Positions 47,257-56,630 of a stretch of 64,000 bases of DNA are shown here, one piece after another. The translations under genes were made by a program, and so were the position numbers. Each line of letters begins with the position of its first letter. Position 1 is the stretch's first letter. Under the pieces are notes generated by a model. The model worked only from the letters and a program-made list of their open reading frames with translations, was not told where the DNA came from and made no database searches. Source of the stretch: Lewinellaceae bacterium (GTDB taxonomy: Bacteria; Bacteroidota; Bacteroidia; Chitinophagales; Saprospiraceae); contig JADJSY010000088.1 of NCBI GenBank assembly GCA_016711435.1, positions 1 through 64,000 on the forward strand, given 5' to 3'.

Positions 47257-49264
47257 TCAGGATTTTGGTTTGTGCATGGAAAGCGCCATCTGGTATTCCT
47301 GAGCAAAATCCAGGCCGGTATCCAGGCCGGGTTCAAATAATTGAAAGCCGGTATACATCCAAGCGAGCAAATGCAATCCGGTGAAGGTCTTGCCGGGAAC
47401 GGTGGCGAGTTTGTATTGCCGGCCGGGATCCCGTGGATTGATACCGGTACGGCCGAGCATGCTGATCTCGAAGGCGACTTCCTGGATTTGTTCGCGGGTT
47501 TTCCCTTCAAACCACTCCAACGCGCCAAGGCAATAATAGGCTACAGCCATCTGACCGGCAGGCTCGGTTTCCATCGAAACACGCTGGCTATCGTCGGGGT
47601 CAGGCTTTTTGAGATCAAATGGGTCGTCTTCCATTTCAGCCAGCGCCTCGTCCAGACTCAGTCGTTTTTGGGGCTTCCGATATTCGTTTTCATCCACCAA
47701 CTCGAAATATGGGGCCAATTTCAGGTCTTCTGCCCAGTGTTGTACCATTTCGTATTCCTCGCCGGGCTTTCGATCCGGCCGGTATTCCAGGTATTCTTCA
47801 AACAGGCGGTCAGCTTCTTTTTTCTCCTGAATGGTGGCATTGTACTTTTGGATCAGGTCGAGTCCATACAGCATCTTGAATTGCATCGCGCCAACCAAGT
47901 TCAGCACTTTGCTTTTGCTCAGGATTTCGCGTGGCGAAAGGTCAACAATCCGTTTGTCCGTCACGGCTTGCAGGCCTTCCTGCACCAGACGGTAAAGAGA
48001 AAGGAATTGCAAGGGCCGGAGTCGTGGAAATTCCTGGAAAAGAAAATCTTCAATGAAAAGGTCGATGGGCGCATTGTAAATCTGCCGGTTTCAGTCCTTC
48101 AAACAAGGCGGTCAGGTAGTTGGCCAATTGTTGCTCGGGATATCCTTTTTATGCAGGCCCTTGATGAAATCGCCGAGATTTCGAATGAATTTTTCCTTGT
48201 GTTCCGGCCGGCTGATAAATAATTGGTTTAGAGATACTTTTCTTGCTGCAATGACGAGGTCGAGATGGACCAGTTCATGCATTTTAAGGTGATCCACAGC
48301 AGGGTAATCCGGTTTGAAACGAATCTGGTGGTAGTCCCTGTTGTAGTTTTCCGCAAATTCGATTTTGGCAGCGGTAGGTATTTCACGGTTTTCTTCCACC
48401 CGGATGGGCAGGCCACCATCTTGTTCCAGGCGCTTCCGGTACTGTTCGAATATGTCCTGACCCGCTCCGCTAGTGGCGACACGGCGGCCCATTTCGCTGG
48501 CCAGTTTGATGGATTCTTGCAAGATGGGGGGGCGGCTTCGATTTTTCAATGCTTTATAGCCCATTCGAAGGCCTCTTGTATGTTGCCTTCCATTTCGGCT
48601 ACCAGGCCCAATGCGTAAAGCGTATTTGGGTAGTCGGGATTGATGTCAAGTGCCCGCAGGAAGTAGTTTTTACCCGCTTCGGTTTTCCCACTTTGAATGA
48701 GGTTTGCACCGATGTTGTTCAAGGCAATATTATCCTTGGGATTCAGCCGGACCGCTTGCTCATAGTAGACCAGAGCGGTATCAACATCATTTTTGAACTT
48801 TGCATAAATGTTGCCCATCATCGTAAGGGCGTGGTTATTACGCGGATTCCAGCGCAGGGCATCTATCAGGTGATTAATAGCGCCTTCCTGATCACCTTCA
48901 TCTGAGAGGATTTGCCCGTAAATGCGATGGTATTCAGAATTGCTCGGATTGTCTTTAAGTAAGCCCTTCAGCACTTTCTTCGCCTCTGAATATTGCCGCG
49001 TTCTGCCAGACGCACGGCATGATCATACTCTTTTTCTGAGCGCTTATGGCTGCAATATTAACTTCCACTTTGGCCATACCGTTCTCGATCGTAACCTTTG
49101 GCTGAAAGGGGTCCAACAGTATAAAAATCCTCAAATGCCGTAATAAGTCTTTGGTGGTCTTCCTCGTCTCTTTGCAGATCGGGGAAAAGTTGAAAAGGAA
49201 ATCGTCGATTGGGTGGATGATCGTCATAAAAGCCAATTAGTCCTGAATATTTATCGCGTGGCAA
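47257..49264 (-). CDS. TPR protein with HExxH metallopeptidase-like domain (frame-broken)
   Basis: Pieces in order: N-terminal LIGFYDDHPPNRRFPFQLFP and TIENGMAKVEVNIAAISAQK; TPR units (SEYHRIYGQILSDEGDQEGA, NNHALTMMGNIYAKFKND, DNIALNNIGANLIQSGKTEA, YPNTLYALGLVAEMEGNIQE); a zinc-protease-like stretch with HELVH in HLKMHELVHLDLVIAARK (about 48230-48290); and a long helical C-terminus (GKTFTGLHLLAWMYTGFQLF, EYQMALSMHKPKS). Frame breaks near 49100, 49000, 48550, 48130 and 48010 divide it; total about 665 residues. The start is uncertain (TTG at 49264). It ends 5 bp before the MazG start. The HExxH suggests proteolysis, but the third zinc ligand cannot be assigned. I recall similar TPR proteins in related genomes, without known function. 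Confidence 0.6.
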
Positions 49265-49408
49265 CTAATCGACAAAGGTATAAAGTGACGGCTGAAAAAG
49301 GGCCAATTGCTTGATGTAAAAAGAATTGTTGGTCATGCCAGCGCCTCGCCAGGTGTTTTCCTTCTCTTCCCTACTAACTCGAGCGTGCCAAGGCGAAATC
49401 CGATTCTC

Positions 49409-49597
49409 TTCGGACGCAATCCAGTTGCATTAATGGAGCATCGCTACCTGTTCAAATGCAATTCAACCCTGTTCGAACACAATCCGAACATCTTCGGTCG
49501 CAATTGAGTTGCATTCGAAGAGCATCCCAACCTGTTAGAAGGCAACTCAAACCTCTTTGAATGGAATCCAGTTGTATTCAAAGAGTATTTCAACCTA
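49409..49597. repeat. 21-bp minisatellite A
   Basis: Nine contiguous diverged units of exactly 21 bp, such as TTCGAACACAATCCGAACATC and TTCGAAGAGCATCCCAACCTG. Read on the plus strand each unit is seven codons of the form F-x-x-N-P-x-L, but a stop interrupts the fifth unit and no start precedes it. Confidence 0.85.
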
Positions 49598-49635
49598 TTG
49601 GGAAGCGGGAACATCAAGCAGAGCGAAACAAATAT

Positions 49636-49839
49636 TCAATCAATTGTGATAATAGACGTTTGGGAGACCTCTACTACATTACCAAACTGAATTTCAGCAA
49701 GAATCAAATCGAAATTGCGCTCAAAAATACCAATCAAATCATCAGTTGATATATTGCCTGTGGTCAGGTAGATGAGTTTATACGGTTCAAGTTTTTGTAA
49801 GGAGACACGCAAACAAATCCTCTTCCTCCAGGTCTTCAT
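49636..49839 (-). pseudogene. DUF5615 remnant (C-terminal half)
   Basis: The frame SLQKLEPYKLIYLTTGNIST, DDLIGIFERNFDLILAEIQF, GNVVEVSQTSIITID matches the last half of DUF5615 toxins (compare 'RISTGNISNxDLLxLFExN'). The N-terminal half with its active-site residues is absent: the DUF433 frame ends within 20 bp of where this piece starts, so an internal deletion removed the toxin start. Confidence 0.7.
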
Positions 49840-49987
49840 AATCTTCCAAAATCTGTTGATGCGTCATGCCTGAAGCGAGCAATTCGAGGATATTTTCCAC
49901 CGGGTAACGCAATCCACGCACGACAGGTTTGCCATGGCAAATACTCGGGTCACTGGTGATACGGGATAACAAAGCAATGTTTTTCAT
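49787..49987 (-). CDS. DUF433 antitoxin-like protein
   Basis: ATG at 49987: MKNIALLSRITSDPSICHGK, PVVRGLRYPVENILELLASG, MTHQQILEDYEDLEEEDLFA. This is the DUF433 helix-turn-helix antitoxin family with its typical start (I-x-x-D-P-x-I-x-x-G-K-P-x-x-x-G-x-R) and YxxLxxEDLxAxL motif. About 67 residues, slightly short at the C-terminus because of the deletion that joined it to the DUF5615 remnant. Upstream open frame to 50083 is not needed. It would normally bind the DUF5615 toxin; the intact toxin in this block is 5 kb away. Confidence 0.85.
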   Translation of the reverse strand: MKNIALLSRITSDPSICHGKPVVRGLRYPVENILELLASGMTHQQILEDYEDLEEEDLFACLLTKT

Positions 49988-50121
49988 GCTTACTGAAAAT
50001 TTATACAAAGATACGGATAGTTTCTGCTTCATACAATCCGACCGATAGGAGTCGGGTATTTCCGCCTCTACCCTTCCATCCACCTTTTACTAATCGTCCA
50101 ATGCATTAACCATACCCTCAG

Positions 50122-50365
50122 ATAGGTCTTATTGACCGTCAGATGCGTGATTCATAGCCCTGGATAGGTTCCCTTGACTATCTAATACGTCCGACATCCA
50201 AACGAATACGTCGCCCATGTATCAGAATAGGCACCTCATGTATCAGGATACATCCGACACCTATCAGGATAGATAAAACACCTATTCTAATAGGTGGTAC
50301 CACCTATTAGAATACGTCTGCCACGTATTAACCGGTCAAAAGGACGTATTCACCAGTATAACAAG
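50122..50365. repeat. 21-bp minisatellite B with a 30-bp perfect palindrome
   Basis: About eleven diverged 21-bp units such as AATAGGCACCTCATGTATCAG and GATACATCCGACACCTATCAG. The unit is unrelated in sequence to minisatellite A although the period is the same. Positions 50284-50313 form a perfect 30-bp palindrome (ATTCTAATAGGTGGT and its complement) made from two inverted units. No gene is visible from 50084 to 50520. Confidence 0.8.
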
Positions 50366-50527
50366 CCCAAAACGAAGCAGGATTTAAGGAGATTATTTTC
50401 GTTTCGGATGTCATGATAAACGGCTCATTATCCGGCATTTAAGTTACTGTTGGCGGGGACGCACAACAGCGGCCCTTGGCGACTCAATATTGGAACAAAT
50501 GGACGCCGGCAAGAGGCGAAAAAACAC

Positions 50528-50809
50528 CGAGAGCAAACGTACATGAGGATGCTTGCGTTTTGGAAATGCCTTTCCTGAAAACGCCTCGTTGTTCTGGCAA
50601 AGTTAGTCATTCGTCTATATTCCAAAAAGATGTCTAAAACTACCAGCTCGTGCTGTCCGACTCTAATAAATGGCAGCACATGAAAACAGTTTATCCTCTG
50701 GCAAGGGCTTACTGAATACCAGAGATCGTGCTTTACGTGTGCTCTTGGTGAAAAAACACCAAGAGCGGCGTTGGGGCGTCAGTGCCAGGAGCAGGAAGAC
50801 CAAGCGAGG
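50528..50809. mobile_element. MITE-like element, copy 2
   Basis: About 282 bp matching 43941-44219 in the same orientation: GAGCAAACGTAC, TTTTGGAAATGCCTTTCCT, TAGTCATTCGTCTATATTCC, CTGTCCGACTCTAATAAATG, the hairpin CTCTTGGTGAAAAAACACCA and the end GAAGACCAAGCGAGG. The right end is intact; the left terminal inverted repeat is degraded (GGCGAAAAAACACCGAGAGC). Together with copy 1 it brackets the 6.3-kb accessory block. Confidence 0.75.
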
Positions 50810-50837
50810 AGAAAGTGACAGCCGGAATTTTCTTTGC

Positions 50838-51584
50838 CTAAAACCGCGTAAACCGCTCCGTGAACTCGTCTTTTTTGATCCGGGAAATGGGAATACTCAC
50901 TTTGTTGGGCATGACCACATAGCCGCCATCGCCACGAATGTAGTTACAGATATGGTGCATATTGACCAAAAACTGCTTGTGGATGCGAAAGAAATCACCA
51001 CCTGTCAGCATAGCCTCTACTTCCCCCAGGGCTTTAGTAATCAAATACATTTCTCCCGATAAGAGGTGAAATTTGGTATAACTGCTCTCCGATTCACAGT
51101 ACATCACATCAGCCAGTTCGACAAACGTGTAGCCGTGGGAGCAAGGCAAGGCAATTTTGTCAAAACGCCGGGCATCGGCGGGTGCGTAGAGTTGTTGGCG
51201 CAGCAAGTCGAGTTGAGCGCGTTCGGTGCGCTGCTTTTCTGCGGCTTTGTCCACCGCACGACGTAGTTCGTCGGGATTGATGGGTTTGAGCAGATAACCC
51301 ACCGCACTGAACCAGAATGCCTTAACTGCAAAGCGGTCATAAGCGGTCGTAAAAATGATCGCGAAAGAGACATCGCCCACCGCTTCAATCAATTGAAAAC
51401 CATTCAACATAGGCATTTCAATATCCAAAAACAGCAAGTCGGGTTTTTGGGCGCGTATGGCGGCCAGTCCCTTTTCGGGGTCAGTGTATTTGCCTGCCAC
51501 GGCCACTTCGGGGCAGACCTCCATGAGGGTAATATGCAGGGCCTCTACGGCATCTGGTTCATCGTCGATGATGATGGATTTCAT
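50838..51584 (-). CDS. LytTR-family response regulator
   Basis: A 248-residue regulator. Receiver domain with acidic pocket (IIIDDEPDAVEAL), phosphorylation site in DLLFLDIEMPMLNG, TTAY and K in VGYLLKPINPDELRRAV. C-terminal LytTR DNA-binding domain (KIALPCSHGYTFVELADVMY, CESESSYTKFHL, FFRIHKQFLVNMHHICNYIR). It is 60 bp downstream of the TPR histidine kinase on the same strand and is its partner. Its 3' end abuts MITE copy 2, so the accessory block was placed right behind a two-component operon. Confidence 0.95.
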   Translation of the reverse strand: MKSIIIDDEPDAVEALHITLMEVCPEVAVAGKYTDPEKGLAAIRAQKPDLLFLDIEMPMLNGFQLIEAVGDVSFAIIFTTAYDRFAVKAFWFSAVGYLLKPINPDELRRAVDKAAEKQRTERAQLDLLRQQLYAPADARRFDKIALPCSHGYTFVELADVMYCESESSYTKFHLLSGEMYLITKALGEVEAMLTGGDFFRIHKQFLVNMHHICNYIRGDGGYVVMPNKVSIPISRIKKDEFTERFTRF

Positions 51585-51645
51585 ATTTTGTTGATGATTA
51601 AAGATTGGGGGGTAAAGGAATATTTCTTCATTTACGAACCACTAT

Positions 51646-53675
51646 TTACAGTGGAATATCCAGAACAATCCGCGTTCCGGCGGCATTCCCGACTGCATCA
51701 AAAAGATCGACCGTTTCAGTGTGGGCGAGTTTTCCGGTGGCTTTGAGGCGTTCGGCGGTTATTTTTTGGCCGAGGCCTTTTTGTTGAGTAGCACTTTTGC
51801 TGGCAAGTTCGGCGGCGGCGGCGCGGCCGATACCATTATCTTCGATCTCGACACGGAGCAGGGTTTCTGTTGGTTGGCGAAAGCGCACCGTGATGTCGCC
51901 ACCGGTGGGGCGGTGCATGAGACCATGCCAGATAGCATTTTCGACGTGGGGCTGGATGAGCATACTGGGTATTTCCAGGAAAGTGGGGTCTATTTCGGGG
52001 TCCATGTCCACTGAAAAACGCAGTTTTTCTTTGAACCGGAGGCCTTCAATGTCCGCGTAAAGTTGAAGTGCTTCGAGGTCGCGTGCCAGGGTAATTTTTT
52101 CGGTGCGGCTGTTTTCCAACACCAGACGCAGGAGGCTACTGAATTTCTGGAGGTAACGGGAGGCGGTATCTGTGTCGCGTTCTTTGGTGTAACGGTAAAT
52201 GCTGTTGAGACAATTAAAAATGAAATGCGGATTAATTTGCGCCCGTAGGCTAGCTAATTCGAGTTCTAATTGGCGGTGTTGTTGGCGTTGACGATAGTTG
52301 TAAAACACGAAAACAGCACCGCCTGCCAGGCCCAACAGCAAAAACCCAAATAGGAGCCTTTGTTGAAGATTTTTGGCATCCTTCAAGGCTAATTCTTGAT
52401 CTTGTGCAGCTTTGATGACAGTTTGCTTTTGGGCAAACTCATGATTCATTTCAATTTGAGTAAGTTTTTCGGTATTATCCTCGTTAAACAGGGCATCTTT
52501 AGCCGTAGTATGTAGTTTGTAATACCGCAATGCTTCTGCGTACTGTTTTTTTTGTTCCGCTATGATGGATAGCCCGTAATACGCCTTGGATTTCCCAGAT
52601 TTGTTATCCCACTTTTCGGCAATTTCAGCAGCTTCTTTAAAGTAAGCAAGCGATAGTTCTATTTTGCCTAAGTTCAAATAGCAGTTTCCCAACAGGTTTT
52701 TGATATCCAATTTATGGATCGTCATCATAGGATTTTTGAGATTGCGCTCCAGGGCTTCGCACCGGAGTAACAGATCTAATTGCGTAGGATAGTCTTTGCG
52801 AAACCCCGCCGTCATCGCAAGAGATAAATAGGTACTAATAAAATGACTGGTACTGACGACTTGTGGGCTAAACTTCAATGCTTGCTGAAGGTAAAGTTCT
52901 GCGCTATCCACTTGTTCCATTTGTGCAAAACAAGTGCCTATATTTAGCATACTACTGGCCATATTGGTAGAATCGTTTGCGCTGAGCGAACTCTGATAGC
53001 CTTTTTTTGACCAAAACAGCGCTTTTTCATTTTGATTTAAAGCCATGTAGTTCCCTGCTAGAACATGAGAAACAATCGCCAATCCAATATAATTTTTGTC
53101 TTTTCACAGTACGTCGTTGAGAGTATCAAGGTATCCAAACCTTCATTGTACTTTCCCTCTAAGAGATAACTCACCCCAATAGCGTGAAGGATATTGGCTA
53201 CCCATTGGTAGTTGGGTATTTGCTGCGCTGATTTTAATGCCTGATGTAGGTAACCCCTTCCTTCTTCCCCTTTCCCTTTTTTACTCAGGCATTCACCCAG
53301 GCCTTTTTGTACGTTGATTAACAGTCGCTTATCCGTTTTTGATTCCGGAATAATTTGTTTGTAGAGCGTAATGGCACTATCCAGTCGCAATTTATGAAGG
53401 TATATATCGGCTTGCCTTTCTTTGGCATAGAGTACACCGGACTTAAAGCCTATTGTTTCCGCTAATTGTTGCGCCTTTTGCGCTGAAGCCAGGGATAACT
53501 CCCTGCTTTTAACAGTTGAATGTAATTTCCCATTGTACACATCGGCTAACTCAATCAATAAATTAACCTGATGGGAATCCCGGTTAGATTTACCCAACAA
53601 AAGTAGCAAAGAGTCAATTTTGGGTTTTTGAGAAAAAGAAGCGTTGCTTCCTAATAGGCAAAGAATAAAAAACAA
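51646..53675 (-). CDS. TPR-containing sensor histidine kinase (LytS/His_kinase type)
   Basis: Exported N-terminus (FFILCLLGSNASFSQKPKID), a periplasmic array of TPR repeats (KSRELSLASAQKAQQLAETI, WVANILHAIGVSYLLEGKYN, KKGYQSSLSANDSTNMASSM, YYGLSIIAEQKKQYAEALRY), a coiled segment, one membrane helix (LLFGFLLLGLAGGAVFVFY), and the His_kinase domain (LRAQINPHFIFNCLNSIYRY with the phospho-accepting histidine) plus ATPase (IPSMLIQPHVENAIWHGLMH, RVEIEDNGIGRAAA). A frame break at about 53080 splits the TPR part. The frame opens with TTG at 53675; an ATG at 53695 lies one base out of frame across T-runs and is probably the true start. Confidence 0.9.
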
Positions 53676-53921
53676 GAAACAAAAAATTGGTGCATGGGTA
53701 GTGTTGAATATATCCCATAAAGGTAGAAATACCTACGCTACCTGAATGATACTTTTTAAAGAGTGGCGAAAATGAAGCCCTCTATCGAGATACCTGCCTT
53801 ATCTAACCGTTCAGGGGTCATTTTTCGCAGGTGGTTAGAAATCGTTTGTGGCCTGGCTCAATGGCCAGTTGTTTTGCCCCAACAATTTTAACAAATTTGA
53901 TCACTCTAACCATTTTTTATA

Positions 53922-54792
53922 GTGAAAAAGATCATAAAACGCATCGGAATCAGCATTTTAGCCCTGCTGGGCCTATTACTCGTAGTGGCAGGCTCTATGG
54001 GTCTTATGGGCCAACGCGACCTCAACAAAACCCGCGCTATCCAATCCCAACAGGTCAATATTCCGACCGATTCGGCTTCCATTGCAGCCGGCCAACGCTG
54101 GGCTACCGTCTTGTGTACGGGCTGTCATGGCGAGAATTACGCCGGTTCAAAATTCATGGATGTACCTGCACTCGGCATGGTTTGTGCGCCCAACCTTACC
54201 CCAGCTGGAGTGGGCCGGTACTATCGCGATGCGGACTGGGTTCGTGCTATCAGGTATGGCCTGAATCCTCAGAACAAGGCTTTTGTCATCATGCCCAGCG
54301 AAAACTTTCAATACCTCAGCGACGAACACCTTGGTCAGTTGACCGCCTATCTCAAATCGCTGCCGCCCGTTAGAGCAGACTTGGCCCTCCCGAAACTTCA
54401 CTTTTTTGAGCATGGTCATGTACCAAGCGGGGGCTATGGGATTGCTACCTACCGATAAGATAGATCACCAAAGTCCACACCCCACCCCAAAGAAAGCCGA
54501 AACGCCTGCTTATGGCCAGTATCTTGTCAATCTGACGGGTTGTAATATGTGCCACGGTACTAACATGAAGGGCGGTACATCGCCCGACGTAGAGTCTCCG
54601 CCTTGCCCCGATATCAGCGCGGGCAGTGCGGCTGGCCGCTGGGGCGCCGAAGGATTTGTTCATGTTTTACGCACGGGCATCACACCGCTAGGCAAAGAAC
54701 TTAATCCCAAATTCATGCCTTGGCGCGAACACGGACGCCTGGACGATGTGCAGTTGCGGGCCATTTATGCATATTTGCAAACGAATGAGTAA
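53922..54792 (+). CDS. diheme c-type cytochrome
   Basis: GTG start at 53922, then a membrane anchor (IGISILALLGLLLVVAGSMG). Two cytochrome c domains: the first with VLCTGCHGENYAGSKFMD and ligand region FVIMPSENFQYLSDEHLGQL, the second with VNLTGCNMCHGTNMKGG and LNPKFMPWREHGRLDDVQLR. A frame break near 54410 lies between them (LPKLHFFE / MYQAGAMGLLPTDKID). About 290 residues when joined. Such proteins act as electron carriers or as subunits of membrane dehydrogenases, but no partner enzyme is beside it. Divergent from the histidine kinase, with about 225 bp between. Confidence 0.85.
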
Positions 54793-54994
54793 GAGCGTGT
54801 TCGGGAATTTTATTGTCCCGCACGGGCGGCCGCATTTTATTTCGGCGGACGAAAGCCTACTGAACATTTGCAAGTAATTGAATATCAATAATTTATATCG
54901 ACAGACGTTCCAGTATACGAGTTTCAAAACCCCACCTGCCACAAGCCCTGCTCGTTGGTGGCAATTCAGCCAAACCATTAAACAAATCATTAAC

Positions 54995-55474
54995 ATGAGT
55001 AATTGTACAGAAAAAATTAAAACAGATGAGTGTATCCAAACCAGAGATGATGGATACAATAAATGCGAAAAATGGGCAGATGAAGGATCAAATCAATGCA
55101 AGGCATGGGAAGAATGCGAGTGGTACACCCCTTGGAATTGTATTGCAGGCTTTTTTTGTTTGTTGTACCATTGGGTGGCAAATTGGGTTTGCAAAGGATT
55201 TCGCTGGATTGAAAATCTTGTCTGCGTGGTATGGAAATATATTATTACAATAGGATGTGTGTTAATAGACATTGCTACTACAGTTATAGGTGTAATAGTT
55301 GCCATTATTGATGTGATTATAGGAATTATAGGCGGTATTTTAGGAATATTATGGGGTCTCATATTGGCTATTCCTATTTTGGGCGGAATAATAAATACAA
55401 TATTCAATGGATTAAAAGCAATTATTTACGCTATTATATCCATACCCGATACAATTTTATTTGTTTTGGCATAA
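54995..55474 (+). CDS. Cys/Trp-rich membrane protein (first gene of AT-rich unit)
   Basis: ATG at 54995 (MSNCTEKIKTDECIQTRDDG). The N-terminal 75 residues are packed with Cys and Trp in repeating pairs (YNKCEKWADEGSNQCKAWEE, CEWYTPWNCIAGFFCLLYHW, VANWVCKGFRWIENLVCVVW). The C-terminal 75 residues are almost purely hydrophobic with glycines (IDIATTVIGVIVAIIDVIIG, IIGGILGILWGLILAIPILG). It is about 159 residues. Proteins with 'xxWVCxxWxWV' repeats occur scattered in environmental bacteria and I know no function. The stop overlaps the ATG of the metzincin gene (TAATG). Base composition is far more AT-rich than in the flanking cytochrome and membrane genes. Confidence 0.75.
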   Translation: MSNCTEKIKTDECIQTRDDGYNKCEKWADEGSNQCKAWEECEWYTPWNCIAGFFCLLYHWVANWVCKGFRWIENLVCVVWKYIITIGCVLIDIATTVIGVIVAIIDVIIGIIGGILGILWGLILAIPILGGIINTIFNGLKAIIYAIISIPDTILFVLA

Positions 55475-56177
55475 TGCCTGAAAAAAAATTACGCTTATTA
55501 GTATATATTCAAAAAGACTCAAAGGGCATTTCAATTATTTCTGATGAAAAGATGGATATTGTAAAAGATATATTCAATACACAATAAATACATTTAGAAA
55601 AGAAGTCAATGTTAGGCTTATTCCCGTGAATTTTTTTACTTATAATTCAGCTTTTCAAGATGACAATACTTCATTAGATAAGTTTATTCTTAATGAAGAT
55701 TTTTGGGAAACCGATGCAACTTTAGATGTATGTTGCGATGCTTGTGCCTTTGGGCAGGATTTATTAACGCAAGGTTCGATATTTAATATCAAAATGTCTA
55801 TAAAAGGTTTTATTTCAAGCGGTAGAAGATTTTTAGGATACGGCTCACCGATTATCGCTTTCGCTGTACGAAGTTATACTGATGGAAAGCAGGTTGTTCG
55901 CTTGGGGCCAATCTCTGATTACGTTACTATAAAATTCAACACAACTATCAATAGTGATCATACTTATGATGCTCTTCAACCCGATCAATTACACGATGCG
56001 GTTACCGACTTGGCACATGAAATAGCACATGCTTGCGGTCTTCCACATTTTGATAGTGATAATTTAATGCAACGAAGTCCTTCAAGAGTGGGGAAATTAA
56101 CTTTTGGCAAAAGTAATAGTTCGTTCATCACGTCAAGTAACGTATTTATAAAAAGATGGAAAATCATAGTAAAATAA
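55474..56177 (+). CDS. metzincin-type zinc metalloprotease (second gene of AT-rich unit)
   Basis: ATG at 55474 (MPEKKLRLLVYIQKDSKGIS), a frame break near 55590, then FFTYNSAFQDDNTSL and the catalytic motif VTDLAHEIAHACGLPHFDSD, which is a textbook HExxHxxGxxH zinc site with a following Asp, and a Met-turn-like NLMQRSP 10 residues later. Metzincins such as matrixins and astacins share this layout. No signal peptide is visible, so it would act in the cytosol, be exported by another route, or be delivered by its membrane neighbour. It overlaps both neighbours (TAATG upstream, 22 bp downstream). About 235 residues. Confidence 0.8.
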
Positions 56178-56523
56178 ATACTGAAGGACAACTAATGGCC
56201 TTGCTTGATTTGAAATCAATCAACCATTTGTATTTTCTTTTCCAGAGCTTACGGTTGAAGAAAATAAGGAGTGGACTGAAAGAATAAAGAAAAACTATTT
56301 TGCTTGTGGATGCAATACAGGTGCGATTTTTATGTTTTTAACCATAATTTTTCTTACTATAATTTTTTTATATAAAATTACATTTAAACATGAAATATAT
56401 TATATAGATTATTACTATGGTTTTACATTGGTTTTCCTAATGTCAATAGTTGGGAAAGTTATTGGAAAAATAATATCCAATTCAAAATTAAAAAGAGACA
56501 TATGTCAACTAAAGCAATTTTGA
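56156..56523 (+). CDS. small two-helix membrane protein (third gene of AT-rich unit)
   Basis: ATG at 56156 inside the end of the metzincin gene: MENHSKINTEGQLMALLDLK. A frame break near 56220 then gives PFPELTVEENKEWTERIKK, NYFACGCNTGAIFMFLTIIF and two membrane helices (FMFLTIIFLTIIFLYKI; FTLVFLMSIVGKVIGKII), ending in a basic tail (KLKRDICQLKQF). About 122 residues. Not recognised. Its size, topology and overlap with a protease gene fit an immunity protein, an anchor or a chaperone; nothing in the sequence decides this. Confidence 0.6.
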
Positions 56524-56630
56524 AAATGAACTGCCACCAACATGGTATTGCCAAAATGGAGGCAGAAAGAAGTTATTGAACAGTAGTATTTCATCGTTAC
56601 TAAGTGGCAAAACTAATTTCCGCCACGCCA

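Noticed and set aside
49409..50365. CRISPR-like arrays from 21-bp periodic repeats
   Set aside because: Units are diverged and directly adjacent; there is no alternation of constant repeat and unique spacer.
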